In this document: in pieces, positions 25,138-34,373 of the stretch
Position numbering within the stretch: the stretch's first letter is position 1
How the letters are laid out: every line of letters begins with the position of its first letter
From: FEN-1219 sp964503125
Lineage (GTDB): Bacteria > Pseudomonadota > Gammaproteobacteria > Steroidobacterales > Rariloculaceae
Reading direction: 5' to 3'
Length of the DNA stretch: 64,000 nucleotides
Assembly: GCA_964503125.1 (NCBI GenBank)
Contig: CAZCZE010000064.1
Location: 1 to 64,000 of the forward strand
Notes under the pieces: generated by a model
Databases searched by the model: none
The model's input: only the letters and a program-made list of their open reading frames with translations
What the model was told of the DNA's origin: nothing
Made by a program: the position numbers and the translations under genes

Positions 25138-25710
25138 GTGCAGAGTGACGATCTTTACTCGTTGCCGCCGGGGCTTCCGGTACCCATCGACGACGGCGCG
25201 TGCCGGCACCTACGCGGCGCGGCCGTGCCCAGCATCGCGCTACCATCGACGCGGGCGAGTCTCGTGCGGCTCGACCGGATCGAGGCGCGCTGGGCCGTCG
25301 TCTACGCGTACCCGCGCACGGGTCTCCCCGACGTCGATTCGCCGCCCGACTGGGACGCCATCCCGGGTGCGCGCGGCTGTACCCCACAGAGCTGCGCGTA
25401 TCGTGATCGAGCAACCGAGTTGCGGGCGCTCGGCGCCGCGGTCTTCGGGCTCAGCACGCAGCCCACCGAGTACCAGCAGGAGATGGCCACGCGGCTCGAG
25501 CTGCCCTTCGAGGTGCTCAGCGATTCAGAGCTCCTGCTGACGCGAGCCCTGCGGCTGCCGACGTTCCGCTACGGTGACTCGACCCTGCTGAAACGGCACA
25601 CGCTGATCATTTCGGGAGGGCGGATCGAGGAAGTCTTCTACCCGGTCTTCCCACCAGACGCAGACGCCGCGAACGTGCTGCGCTGGCTACGGGAGCGAGC
25701 CGCGTCGTAG
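25138..25710 (+). CDS. Peroxiredoxin-like protein
   Basis: Product of 190 aa from a GTG at 25138, which has AAGGGGG 7 bases upstream; an in-frame ATG 27 codons earlier is less likely. Thioredoxin-fold pattern: 'WAVVYAYPRTGLP', then 'GCTPQSCAYRD' with Cys81 and Cys86, matching the peroxidatic and nearby resolving cysteines of BCP/PrxQ enzymes, and 'AAVFGLSTQPTEYQQEMA', 'LPFEVLSDSELLLTRAL'. It likely reduces peroxides with thioredoxin in the cytosol. The loop before the first Cys is longer than usual ('PDVDSPPDWDAIPGARG'). Confidence 0.82.
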   Translation: MQSDDLYSLPPGLPVPIDDGACRHLRGAAVPSIALPSTRASLVRLDRIEARWAVVYAYPRTGLPDVDSPPDWDAIPGARGCTPQSCAYRDRATELRALGAAVFGLSTQPTEYQQEMATRLELPFEVLSDSELLLTRALRLPTFRYGDSTLLKRHTLIISGGRIEEVFYPVFPPDADAANVLRWLRERAAS

Positions 25711-25722
25711 TGCCGGTGTCGG

Positions 25723-26574
25723 TCAATCCTTCGCGAGCGCCTTGAACCGCCGCTGCATGCTCTCCACACGCGCGACGTAGCTCTGCGCATCGTGCGCGCC
25801 GCAGCGCTGCCGCGCCGTGAGCTTCAACCCGCGGCGCGCGTACTCGGCGGCCGCGCCGGCGCCGCACAAGTGCATCAGCGTCGCCAGCGTCTGCTTCTGC
25901 TCGAGCGTCGCCGCCGGCGCAGGATCACGCGCCAGGATCTCGGCGACACCGCGGTCGAGATACGCCGACGTCATCTCGATCGCGTGCGACGGCACCGTGC
26001 GCGTGTAGAGCCCGTTCCACCAGCACGATCTGAAGTCGTACCACGGCCCCTCCTCGACGACGCGGTGGCGATGGATGCAATAGCGGCGCGTGATCGCGAA
26101 CGTGCCGTCCGTGATCTGATACATGCCGACGGCGCTCGACGCCGGGCGGAAGATCTCGAACGGCTCGTTCGTCAGGCTGAAGCGCCAATAGGTGCGCACG
26201 ACGGGGTTGCCCGAGCCCTCGACCTGCGCGAGCGCGGCAAGCAGGTCCGGCGTCATGACGGGCGTGGAGTGCCGCTCGAACAGCGCGCCGTAGACGCGCC
26301 ACGTCTCGCTCGGCCCTTTGTAGAACGACCCGCTGATCGGAAACCACAGCTCCGACGGCTTGCGTATGACCTGATACGTCCAATTCACGCCGAGGAACAG
26401 CGCCAGGAGAATTCCCGTCACGAGCGTGATCTGCACGGTACCGGGCGCACGCCGCAGAGCATTGAACAGGCGCCGGTGCGCCCGCGCGCTCGGCCGGAGC
26501 CGCCGCAAGAGCCCGCGGAAGAGCCGCCAGCGCGAGCGGCTCGTCCTACGCTTCGTGCTTTTCGCTCGTCGCAT
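25723..26574 (-). CDS. Membrane-anchored SLT-fold lytic transglycosylase-like protein
   Basis: Product of 283 aa. A very basic N-terminus (1-45), one helix (about 50-68), then a periplasmic domain with 'LLAALAQVEGSGNPVV' and 'SSAVGMYQITDGTFAITRRY', the E-S/G and G-x-M/Q-x-T signatures of the goose-lysozyme/SLT fold; Glu119 of 'QVEGSG' is the expected acid. Four cysteines ('YCIHRH', 'SCWWNG', 'HLCGAG', 'RCGAHD') could form disulfides. Cleavage of peptidoglycan is likely. Convergent with the peroxiredoxin-like gene. Confidence 0.78.
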   Translation of the reverse strand: MRRAKSTKRRTSRSRWRLFRGLLRRLRPSARAHRRLFNALRRAPGTVQITLVTGILLALFLGVNWTYQVIRKPSELWFPISGSFYKGPSETWRVYGALFERHSTPVMTPDLLAALAQVEGSGNPVVRTYWRFSLTNEPFEIFRPASSAVGMYQITDGTFAITRRYCIHRHRVVEEGPWYDFRSCWWNGLYTRTVPSHAIEMTSAYLDRGVAEILARDPAPAATLEQKQTLATLMHLCGAGAAAEYARRGLKLTARQRCGAHDAQSYVARVESMQRRFKALAKD

Positions 26575-26801
26575 CGGTTACCGCCGATCCCAAACAGCAA
26601 ACCCGCGCGCGTGCCGAGCCACGCATGCTTCGAGGTCGAGCGCGTGACGTTTGTTCCCGCTCGCGTCGTCGAAGATGCCGTCCGCGAGCTGCGGCGGCAA
26701 CCACACGGGCCGGACCGCGCCGCGCCGCCCGTAACGCGGCCGCGTTCGCGCGCGTAGCTCGCGTTGCGCGCTGCGACGCGCAGCTGCCAAACTCTCCGCC
26801 T

Positions 26802-27524
26802 ATGGGACGCATCTTCGAAGTACGAAAGCACACCATGTTTGCGCGCTGGGACCGCATGGCCAAGCAGTTCTCGCGCATTTCCAAGGAAATCAGCGTAGCC
26901 GTCAAGGCCGGCGGCCCGGACCCGCACTCGAACCCCGCGTTGCGGCGCGCCGTGCAGAACGCTCGCCAAATCAACATGCCGAAGGACAAGGTCGAGTCGG
27001 CCATCAAGCGCGCCGCCGGCAAGGATGCCACGAACTACGAGCAGATCATCTACGAAGGCTACGCGCCGCACGGCGTGGCCGTCATCGTCGAGTGTGCCAC
27101 CGACAATCCCACGCGCACGGTCGCTTCGGTTCGCGCCATCTTCTCGAAGCACGGCGGCAACCTCGGCAGCACGGGCAGCGTGGCGTTCCAGTTTCGCAAG
27201 ATGGGGGTCTTTCGCCTGAAACCCGAAGGCATCGACCAGGACGATGTCGAGCTCTACCTCATTGACCACGGCCTCGAGGAGATGGGCGAGAGCACCGGCG
27301 ACAAGGGCGAGCCGCAAATCGTCGCGCGCTGCCTGTTCGCGAGCTTCGGGCAGATGCAGGAAGCGCTCGAGAAGCGCGGCATCGCACCGATCTCGGCCGC
27401 GCACGAATACGTCTGCACCGCGCCGATCGAGCTAGCCGAGCGCCAGGCGAACGACGCGCTCGCGATGATCGACAAGCTCGAGCAGGACGAGGACGTCCAG
27501 AACGTTTACCACTCCCTGATCTAG
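26802..27524 (+). CDS. YebC/PmpR family regulator, YeeN-like
   Basis: Product of 240 aa. 'MGRIFEVRKHTMFARWDRMA' then 'FSRISKEISVAVKAGGPDPH', 'ARQINMPKDKVESAIKRAAG' and 'IYEGYAPHGVAVIVECATDN' are the conserved blocks of the YebC/TACO1 family, in the variant lacking the usual 'AGHSKWANI' start. Family members act as DNA-binding regulators and/or help ribosomes through polyproline. I chose the ATG at 26802; the open frame upstream is low-complexity. No operon partner. Confidence 0.9.
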   Translation: MGRIFEVRKHTMFARWDRMAKQFSRISKEISVAVKAGGPDPHSNPALRRAVQNARQINMPKDKVESAIKRAAGKDATNYEQIIYEGYAPHGVAVIVECATDNPTRTVASVRAIFSKHGGNLGSTGSVAFQFRKMGVFRLKPEGIDQDDVELYLIDHGLEEMGESTGDKGEPQIVARCLFASFGQMQEALEKRGIAPISAAHEYVCTAPIELAERQANDALAMIDKLEQDEDVQNVYHSLI

Positions 27525-27674
27525 CATTTGTCAAATCGCGAGGACGGTCGCGGCAGCGCGACATAACGCGGGTCTCATCGCCGCAACAACCACCTAAGCT
27601 GTGACACAACGCCCACCCCGGGGTGCGCCGGCTCACTACGATGCGAACCGCGCATTCACTTGGGAGAAATTGTT

Positions 27675-28241
27675 ATGAAACGCACAGCACTCTTAGGCGC
27701 CGCTTTGGCCGCCCTCGCTCCGAACGTCTTGCTCGCGGACATGAACTACACGAACCTCGAGGTCAGCTTGCTCGACGTCGAGCAAGACGCAGGCTTCAAT
27801 GTCGACGGCGACGGGTTCGAGGTGGCCGGCTCGTACGAGCTCAACGACAGGATCTTCCTGTTCGGCGAGTGGCAGGACCACAGCCTCGGTGCCGGCGTCG
27901 ACGGGCGCTCGATCGAAGTCGGTGCCGGGTTGACGCACGGCTTTTCGGACCGGCTGGACTTCGTCGCAAGCCTCTCGTACGTCGACGCGGAAGTGAAGGT
28001 CGGGAACTTCACGGCCGATGACGATGGCCTCGCGCTCGGCGGCGGCATTCGCAGCCGTGTCACGGACTCAGTCGAGCTCGATGCCGGGCTGAAGTACGTC
28101 GATTTCGACAACGCCGGTGGGGATACGGGCGTGTCGGTCGGCGGTCGCTACTACTTCAACGACAGCATGGCCTTGGGCGCGAGCGCCGACTTCAACGACA
28201 ACGCCGATACGATTCGCATCGGCTTTCGTTGGGAGTTCTGA
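27675..28241 (+). CDS. Small outer-membrane beta-barrel protein
   Basis: Product of 188 aa. Signal peptide ending 'LLAD', then about eight amphipathic strands ('GFEVAGSYELNDRIFLFGEW', 'FVASLSYVDAEVKV', 'GVSVGGRYYFNDSMALGASA') and a C-terminal 'IRIGFRWEF' ending in Phe, the usual barrel assembly signal. Fits OmpW/OmpX-size or 'outer membrane beta-barrel' families; no specific function. ATG at 27675 has GGGAG 8 bases upstream. Confidence 0.8.
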   Translation: MKRTALLGAALAALAPNVLLADMNYTNLEVSLLDVEQDAGFNVDGDGFEVAGSYELNDRIFLFGEWQDHSLGAGVDGRSIEVGAGLTHGFSDRLDFVASLSYVDAEVKVGNFTADDDGLALGGGIRSRVTDSVELDAGLKYVDFDNAGGDTGVSVGGRYYFNDSMALGASADFNDNADTIRIGFRWEF

Positions 28242-28371
28242 GGCTCGCAGCCTTTCTCGTCCGCAACGCGCCGCCGGTTGCCGCAATGGCAGCCGGCGGC
28301 GCGACGCACTCGACATCGACCCGCAGCTGCTGACCGGAGCGTCCGAGGGCGTCGGCTTCAGGCGTGCGCCG

Positions 28372-28511
28372 CCGCGACCGTGCAGCTCTTCGATCCCGTG
28401 GCTTACGGCGCGAGCCTGCTCTTGATCGTAGCAGCGTGCGCGTGCGCGGCGCTGGCGCCCGCGTTGCGAGCCGGGCGCGTCAATCCGCTCGCGGCGTTGC
28501 GGCAGGACTGA
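28372..28511 (+). pseudogene. 3' remnant of a FtsX/MacB-type ABC permease
   Basis: About 45 codons read 'VQLFDPVAYGASLLLIVAAC' and 'ACAALAPALRAGRVNPLAAL', then RQD and a stop: the last membrane helix and the 'R-A-x-x-V-(D/N)-P-x-x-A-L-R' tail of MacB/ADOP permeases. Nothing upstream continues the frame as a permease and there is no ribosome site, so the rest is lost. The remaining gap on both sides (28242-28371 and 28512-28700) holds no gene I can support. Confidence 0.65.
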
Positions 28512-28700
28512 GCCGCCCAGCGTCAAGTCAGCAGCCAGCCCACGTCGACTGCATCGCGATCCTGATCTCGCACCGCTTCTCAAGTGCGCTACGCCGATCA
28601 GATCGTCATGCTCGGCGAGCGCCTACCGTTGACGGCGCATCGACGCCGTCGCGACGGAGGCGTAGCATCGGCTTCCCCCACGCCCGTGCGGAGAAGACGA

Positions 28701-29591
28701 ATGACGAAGAACAGCCTACTGGCAGCCGCGGTGCTTCTCGGGTTCTCGTCGGTGTCCTTTGCCGGCGTCACCTTTACCCAGATCACGACCGTCGACGGCA
28801 AGAAGACTTCGGTGACGAAGGTCTCGGCCGACGGCGGCAACGCCAAGATGGAAATAGTCGAATCGCCCGACAATCCGTTCATGCCGCCCGGCAGCTACAT
28901 GCTGGTCGCCGACAGCGAGATGCTGCTCGTGAACCCGGCCGCGCGCACCTATGCACGGTTCGATGCCTCGATGTTCGAAGGCATGGCCGGGATGGCGGGC
29001 CAGATGGAGGTCACCGACGTCGAGTTCGAAAAAGTCGTCGACGAGCCCGGCGAAGCCATCGAGGGCTATGCGACGCGGCACTACCAGTTCAAATCGAGCT
29101 GGAAGATGAGCATCCAGGGCATGCCGATGAAGACCGAGTCGAGCACCGTCGAGGATCTGTGGACGACCACGGCGATTGAGCTGCCGGCAATGCCCCCCAG
29201 CCCTTCGGGCGGGATGCCGAGCCAAGTGACTGAGCTCGTCGAGAATCAAGGGTTGCGGCAGGTCGAGGGAGTGCCGTTGAGGCAGGTCTCGGTGCAGAGC
29301 TCGAAGACGAGCATGGGCGCGATGCCCGGTCTCGGCGGTCTCGGCGGCCTCGGTGCGCGCTTGGGCGGCCGCATGCCGGGCGGCGCCGGGGGGGCGGCCG
29401 GGGGTGGTGGCGACACGACGACGACCGTCGAAGTCACGGACATCGAGGAAGTCGACGTTTCGGCCGCGACGTTCGCGATTCCGGACGGCTACCAAGAAAC
29501 GCAGTTGTTCCAGACGGGGCCGGCGATACCGAATTTGAACGGCGTCGACGAACCGCCCGGCATCCCGAACTTGAACAACCTCGACAACTGA
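28701..29591 (+). CDS. Exported DUF4412-like protein
   Basis: Product of 296 aa. Signal peptide ending 'VSFAG', then 'VTFTQITTVDGKKTSVTKVS', 'NAKMEIVESPDN', 'MLVADSEMLLVNPAARTYAR', and a Met/Gly-rich segment (about 205-245). The layout (outer-membrane lipoprotein-sorting-like beta sheet reporting on a molecule's protection state) resembles DUF4412/LolA-like folds, but I rate this only moderate. GGAG lies 8 bases before the ATG at 28701. The HEAT-repeat gene follows after 16 bases, so the two are probably an operon. Confidence 0.6.
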   Translation: MTKNSLLAAAVLLGFSSVSFAGVTFTQITTVDGKKTSVTKVSADGGNAKMEIVESPDNPFMPPGSYMLVADSEMLLVNPAARTYARFDASMFEGMAGMAGQMEVTDVEFEKVVDEPGEAIEGYATRHYQFKSSWKMSIQGMPMKTESSTVEDLWTTTAIELPAMPPSPSGGMPSQVTELVENQGLRQVEGVPLRQVSVQSSKTSMGAMPGLGGLGGLGARLGGRMPGGAGGAAGGGGDTTTTVEVTDIEEVDVSAATFAIPDGYQETQLFQTGPAIPNLNGVDEPPGIPNLNNLDN

Positions 29592-29607
29592 CGAGGCGGT
29601 GCGCGCC

Positions 29608-31473
29608 ATGCTTCGCACTGCCGCCCTCGTTGCCGTTTGCGCCTCGCTGCTGCCTGCGGCGGCTCACGCCGAGACGCTGGCCGAGCTGCTAGACAGCCGC
29701 GCGCTCGAGAGCGTCGTCCACCCGATCGCGGCAGAGTTCATGGCAGGCGAAGGCGCCGCGGCGCTCACGGAGCAGCAGCGCGCCACGGCGATCGCGCAGC
29801 TCAAGCGCGCCCTCGGGCGGCAAACGAACCCGATGGCCCTGACGCTGCAGGGCGCGGCCGGCATGATGAACGCGCCGTCGATGCAGCGGATGCGCGAGAG
29901 TGCCCAGCAGTCGATGTCGGCCGGCGGCTTGCTGCGGTCCGCGGTCGGTATCGGCGGCGCCGCGCCGCAGATCGACGGCGAGCAGGCGCAGCGCGAGATG
30001 GAACAGGCGATGGCCGAGCCGTGGGTCCGCGGCATCGGCGCGGCGCGCGCATTGGCCGCGCTCGGCGATGCCGAGGCGGCCGCGCGCTTCTACGTCGCGT
30101 GCCTGCAGATGCTGCAAAGCGACTGGGCGCCGACGGCGTGCCTCGAGGACATCATCGGCCTGGGCCCGCGCCGCGCCGAGGTGCTGCTGACCTGGATGCT
30201 CGACAACGCGGCCGCGCTGTCGTCCTCTGGATTGGCGTCGCTCGGCGCGTTCGGCGACGATGGTGACGAGAACGCCGACGCGGGCAGCGGCGCGCAACTC
30301 ACGAGCGCGGCGCTCGAGGGGCTTGGGGCGCTGATCGGCGGCGGGCGCATGACGGCCGAAGCGCGCGAGCGCGCGTTTGCGACGTTGCTGCGGTATGCCG
30401 CGGCGCGCGACAACGAGCCGTATCTGCTCGGGGTCGCCGAAGGGCTCGCGCGCTCCAAGGACCCGCGCGCCCTCGAATGGCTCGAGAAGCTCGGCAGTAG
30501 GCGAACCTCCCTCGACGTGCGCCAAGCGGCCCAGCGTGGGCTCGCGGTCGCGTTCCGCGACGAGGACGCGATCAAAGGTCTGCGCCGCGAGCTCTCCGGC
30601 AAGGACGAGGAGCTCGAGCTACGCGCGGCTCAGGTGCTCTACGAGCTCGCCGACGAAGCCGCGTTCGAATGGGCCGTCGACGTCATCACGCAACGACGGA
30701 CGGCCAACGCCGGCGGCGCCGATGTCCGCGGCCAGGTCGTGCGCGACCTCGTCGAGCTAGGCGGCGAGCCGAGTCGGCAGGCGCTGCGCGCGGCGCTCGA
30801 CGACGGTTCGCGCAACCAGTGGGTCGAGGCTTGGATCGCCGTCGGCTTACTCGAGCTCGGCGACGAGACCGTCGTCGCGCAAGTCGAAGCTGCGCTGACG
30901 ACCGACGATTGGGAGCTCGACCCGCGCGGCGTGCGCTCGATTTGGCGAGCGATCAAGCCGTTCTTGGCCTATGCGGCGAAACTCGCGTTGAGCGGCGGGA
31001 CGTCGGCGATCTCGTCGAGCGACCAGTTGCGGCAAGTCACGTCGTTGATCGGCAATGCCGTTCAGGGCGAGCGCTCGCGCCATCTCTCGAAGCTCGATCA
31101 GCGCGGGTCGTTGACGGCGCAGTTGCGCTGGCAGGCCGCGGACGCGATCGCGAAGGCGCAACCCGAAGGTGCATTGCGCATGCTGCGCACGCTGCTCGCG
31201 GATCCGACGCCGGGCGTCCAATCGTCGGCAGCGCTCGCGCTCGCGCGCAGCAACGACGCGGAGGTGCTGCCGCTGCTCGCGGCCGCTTACGACAGCGCTC
31301 TGACTGCGGCCGACGCATCGCTCGGTCACGGGCCCGAGCTGCGCGCTACGCTCGTGCGTTCCGCGGTGCTCACTTCGCCGACAGGCGACGCGACTCGCGC
31401 CCTGCTCGCCAAAGCAACAGCCGACCCCGACGCCGGCGTCCGCTTCATTGCGTTGGCCGCCGCCGGCGATTGA
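29608..31473 (+). CDS. Exported HEAT-repeat protein
   Basis: Product of 621 aa. Signal peptide ending 'AAAHAE', then alpha-helical repeats; typical HEAT units are 'SLDVRQAAQRGLAVAFRDED', 'DEELELRAAQVLYELADEAA', 'WVEAWIAVGLLELGDETVVA' and 'PGVQSSAALALARSNDAEVL'. Such solenoids bind proteins in the periplasm. The ATG at 29608 is used; a GTG three codons earlier lies too near the GAGG. Paired with the DUF4412-like gene upstream. Confidence 0.8.
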   Translation: MLRTAALVAVCASLLPAAAHAETLAELLDSRALESVVHPIAAEFMAGEGAAALTEQQRATAIAQLKRALGRQTNPMALTLQGAAGMMNAPSMQRMRESAQQSMSAGGLLRSAVGIGGAAPQIDGEQAQREMEQAMAEPWVRGIGAARALAALGDAEAAARFYVACLQMLQSDWAPTACLEDIIGLGPRRAEVLLTWMLDNAAALSSSGLASLGAFGDDGDENADAGSGAQLTSAALEGLGALIGGGRMTAEARERAFATLLRYAAARDNEPYLLGVAEGLARSKDPRALEWLEKLGSRRTSLDVRQAAQRGLAVAFRDEDAIKGLRRELSGKDEELELRAAQVLYELADEAAFEWAVDVITQRRTANAGGADVRGQVVRDLVELGGEPSRQALRAALDDGSRNQWVEAWIAVGLLELGDETVVAQVEAALTTDDWELDPRGVRSIWRAIKPFLAYAAKLALSGGTSAISSSDQLRQVTSLIGNAVQGERSRHLSKLDQRGSLTAQLRWQAADAIAKAQPEGALRMLRTLLADPTPGVQSSAALALARSNDAEVLPLLAAAYDSALTAADASLGHGPELRATLVRSAVLTSPTGDATRALLAKATADPDAGVRFIALAAAGD

Positions 31474-31663
31474 GCTCCGAAGCGGATGCAGCGTGTGCGC
31501 GACGTCGGTGTAGCCGATGAGCTTCATCGTGACGATGCGCCGCGCGCGCGATGTCGTAGTACGCGCGCCGCCGTCGGCCCTTAAAACCTGCTTCCGCCCA
31601 GGCGGCCCGACATAGCGATGTGGTCCAGCGGGGTTGAAAACGCCGCGCAGGCGAGCTCACGGC

Positions 31664-33520
31664 TCAGTCGTCGTCGACGATATTGACGCGCATAGACGAC
31701 GTCGCGTCGATATGCCGGCGCACCGGGTCGTAACGGCCGACGTAGACGGAGAAAGTTTCAGTGTCCTCGGGCGTCGAATCCCCAATGAGCGGGATGAACA
31801 CCGTGAGACTGTCCTCGCCGGGCTCGATACGCTCGACTCGTTGATCGATCTCGACATAGTCTTCGTCCGGCGTAGCTGAATCCCCGCTGACCCACCAGAC
31901 AAACGTCGCACGAGCGGTGTTGTCGCCGGAGCGATCGATCACCACGGCGACCGCACTCTCTCTTTCCGACACGACGACCACGGGACGCGCAAACGCGAAC
32001 GGAGGGCGAGACGGTACGGGCGAGCCGGAAGCGGCGGGCACAGCGACAGAGATCGCCTGTGTCTCGTCGTTTGGTTTCGGCTCGGGTACCGCTGGCTCCT
32101 GGCCGACAGCGCTCGTCTCAACCGAGGGCGGCACATCCGTCAACGGCGCAACGTCTGCTTCGTCGAGCACTGCGGGCGCAGCGGGAGGAACCGCCTCCGC
32201 ACGGGCTCGCTCCGCACTGCTACTCACCGCGGCGGTCTCGGCTGCGATCGCCACGGGATCGAGCTCGTCGCCCGGAGCACGCTCGGCTCGGCGCAACGCC
32301 GCGAGCTCGTCGTCGAGAGCTGTCATCAGGTCGGACGCCACGCTCCTCAAGCCGTCGTAGTTGATCATGGCGAACGCCCCGACGGCCGCGATGGCTGCCA
32401 CGGAGAAAGTCGCGCGTAGTGCGCCGCGGAGGAGCCCTGAGCGGTCCCTGCTCGGTTGCTCTTCGTTCCGATCTCGGTATCGCACTCTCGGCCGCTCGTA
32501 CCGCGGCGCATCCTCGCGCTCCCCACGCTGCGGCGCGGTTGGAATCGTTGGCTCGAGCGACGGTGAAGTCGGTGGCCACTCCGCTCGGGAGTCGCGAGCC
32601 TGCACGTTCGCCGCCCGAAGCCGCTCGTTCCCGGTCAGGTCAAGATCTTGAAGATACTCCTTCACGGTCGGTGTGCGCCGCGCGCGCTCGAGCTCGAGGC
32701 CGCGAGCGATGGCGTCCCATTCCCTTGGGCTAACGCCGGAGAGCGGACGAGGCTCGAGGCGGGCGCGGTGAGCCTCAAACGGGGTGTTCGCGTTGAACGG
32801 ATGTCGCCCAGAAAGGAGCTCGTACGTGAGGCACGCAAGCCCGTAAACGTCATCGCGCGGATCGCTGGTCGCGGACTCCTTGACCGCGTCCTCGACGTAG
32901 AACGGCGCGAGCGAAGGAAAATGCGGAGCCAAATCGAGCAGCTTGATTCCATACTCGAACGTGATGAAGACGCTTTCGGGTCTCAAGTCGCCGTGGGTGA
33001 GCCCTTTCGCGTGCAAATATTGAAGCGCGTCGCCGACGGCGAGAATCACGGGCCACGTCTCATCTACGCCCAACGGTTCCGGAGCCACCTCCTCGAGGAT
33101 CGAACGCAACGATATACCTTCGAGCAGATCCATCACGACGTATGACGCGCGCACATGCATGCCGAAATCCAAAATGCGCACGACGTTGGGATGGGAGCTC
33201 GTCCGCAACAACGCAAACGCGCGCGCGACGTCGTCGACGATGCGCGCGTTCGCCGCAATCTTGTCGTCGATCAGCTGGATCGCGACTCGCCGATTCGCGC
33301 CGACGTCGCGGCCCGAGTCATCGATCGCTTCAAAAACATCCCCGAGCCTGCCCCTTCCGATGCGCTTCTCGAGCCGATAGCGATGGGCGACGAGACGATC
33401 ACGCGCGTCATTCGACGACGTTTCCTCACCTACGGCGCCATTCAATGCCGGCGGGGCAGCGTTTTGCCTCGCTGTCAGCGCGCGTTGGGATAAACGCTCG
33501 AAATAGCCCCGTTCGCTCAT
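31664..33520 (-). CDS. Ser/Thr kinase-like protein, probably pseudokinase, with Calx-beta tail
   Basis: Product of 618 aa. The kinase fold spans about 46-300: Gly-loop 'IGRGRLGDVFEA' (54-65), then 'VAIQLIDD' where the ATP-anchoring lysine is Gln82, catalytic loop 'HGDLRPESV' (Asp178 kept, Arg of HRD replaced by Gly, Asn replaced by Ser183), and 'LLDLAPHF' (196-198 DLA instead of DFG). One membrane helix (about 369-386) is followed by a Pro/Ala-rich linker and a Calx-beta domain (about 510-618: 'ATFVWWVSGDSATPDEDYVE', 'IPLIGDSTPEDTETFSVYVG'), so the C-terminus is outside the cytosol. With three key positions changed, phosphotransfer is doubtful; a binding or scaffolding role is as likely. Confidence 0.85.
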   Translation of the reverse strand: MSERGYFERLSQRALTARQNAAPPALNGAVGEETSSNDARDRLVAHRYRLEKRIGRGRLGDVFEAIDDSGRDVGANRRVAIQLIDDKIAANARIVDDVARAFALLRTSSHPNVVRILDFGMHVRASYVVMDLLEGISLRSILEEVAPEPLGVDETWPVILAVGDALQYLHAKGLTHGDLRPESVFITFEYGIKLLDLAPHFPSLAPFYVEDAVKESATSDPRDDVYGLACLTYELLSGRHPFNANTPFEAHRARLEPRPLSGVSPREWDAIARGLELERARRTPTVKEYLQDLDLTGNERLRAANVQARDSRAEWPPTSPSLEPTIPTAPQRGEREDAPRYERPRVRYRDRNEEQPSRDRSGLLRGALRATFSVAAIAAVGAFAMINYDGLRSVASDLMTALDDELAALRRAERAPGDELDPVAIAAETAAVSSSAERARAEAVPPAAPAVLDEADVAPLTDVPPSVETSAVGQEPAVPEPKPNDETQAISVAVPAASGSPVPSRPPFAFARPVVVVSERESAVAVVIDRSGDNTARATFVWWVSGDSATPDEDYVEIDQRVERIEPGEDSLTVFIPLIGDSTPEDTETFSVYVGRYDPVRRHIDATSSMRVNIVDDD

Positions 33521-33641
33521 CGTGCCCTATGGTTTTCGCGCCGGCAGGTCCTGCCGCCGTGGCAGGCATGGGTCTGGCGCGCGAGCGTAGTTTGACCGGC
33601 CTGCCCGGCCGAGACAACGTTCTAACCCGGGCCCGCCGCTA

Positions 33642-33721
33642 GCCACCGCCGGACCGGGGGCGCAAGCCACAGCTCGATGAACGAAAGGTTCAAAGGTTCG
33701 TAGTACGCCTTGATGGGAATT
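33642..33721 (-). pseudogene. Possible C-terminal remnant of an unidentified gene
   Basis: Minus strand reads 'IPIKAYYEPLNLSFIELWLA' then 'PPVRRWLAAGPG' and a stop, which looks like a genuine protein end, but no start or upstream frame exists before the next gene. Family not recognised. The rest of the 33521-33783 gap shows nothing else. Confidence 0.25.
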
Positions 33722-33783
33722 TCCGATCGTGCATTGCTTACGGATCTGGACGTGGCAGCTATTCCTCGATAGCGGCGCGGATA

Positions 33784-34167
33784 CTACTCGACTTCGACCT
33801 GGCCCCAAATAGAGCTGCTCGAACACGTTGCGACTTCGCTCCAAGCCTCCTCACCCTGTCCTGCTGGAGTTTCTGTGTAGTTATGATTAAAAGCGCCCCA
33901 CGCCTTCGTGTCTGGCAATACAAGAACGAATGTGAAGTCGTCAACAGTATCCGCGGCGATCGGATATTCGACGAACGCCCGAACGTCATCACCACCTTCG
34001 TTTCTCCTGGCGGCCTCGAGCCAGCGCGAGGATGCTTCCATCAGGTCTTCCCGTGTCTTATCGTCGTTAAGTGTACAAGTCCAGAGTTGGACTATCGTGT
34101 CTGCGTAAGCGGTCCCTGTGAAGAAGAACGCCAACAATGGCGTGAGCGAAACAACTGTACTCTTCAT
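33784..34167 (-). CDS. Hypothetical exported protein
   Basis: Product of 127 aa. Signal peptide ending 'GTAYAD', mature part with two Cys ('LWTCTLNDD', 'EVATCSSSS') that may pair, and a ferredoxin-like alternation ('EDLMEASSRWLEAARRNEGG', 'FTFVLVLPDTKAWGAFNHNY'). I do not recognise the family; an ABM/dimeric alpha-beta barrel-like fold is possible. AAAGGGG lies upstream of the ATG. Base composition here is visibly lower in GC than the neighbours. Confidence 0.6.
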   Translation of the reverse strand: MKSTVVSLTPLLAFFFTGTAYADTIVQLWTCTLNDDKTREDLMEASSRWLEAARRNEGGDDVRAFVEYPIAADTVDDFTFVLVLPDTKAWGAFNHNYTETPAGQGEEAWSEVATCSSSSIWGQVEVE

Positions 34168-34373
34168 TGTTTTCCCCTTTATTGTTCTCCCGCTTCGTCG
34201 GGGCGGGTCAGACCCTGCGAGAAGCGCAAGTACCAGAAAGATAGTTCATCGTATTCTTGTCCGCCACTGGACAGTCGCCCAACAGTACTCCCTTCGGTCA
34301 ACAGTCAACGGACCCGCATAAATGAGCGACTCAGCGCCTGCGCAACGGCCTCCGCAATCCGCTCATCCTGTCA

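Noticed and set aside
31474..31663. Possible small gene in the gap between the HEAT-repeat and kinase-like genes
   Set aside because: Only short Arg-rich frames; the gap looks like plain intergenic sequence.
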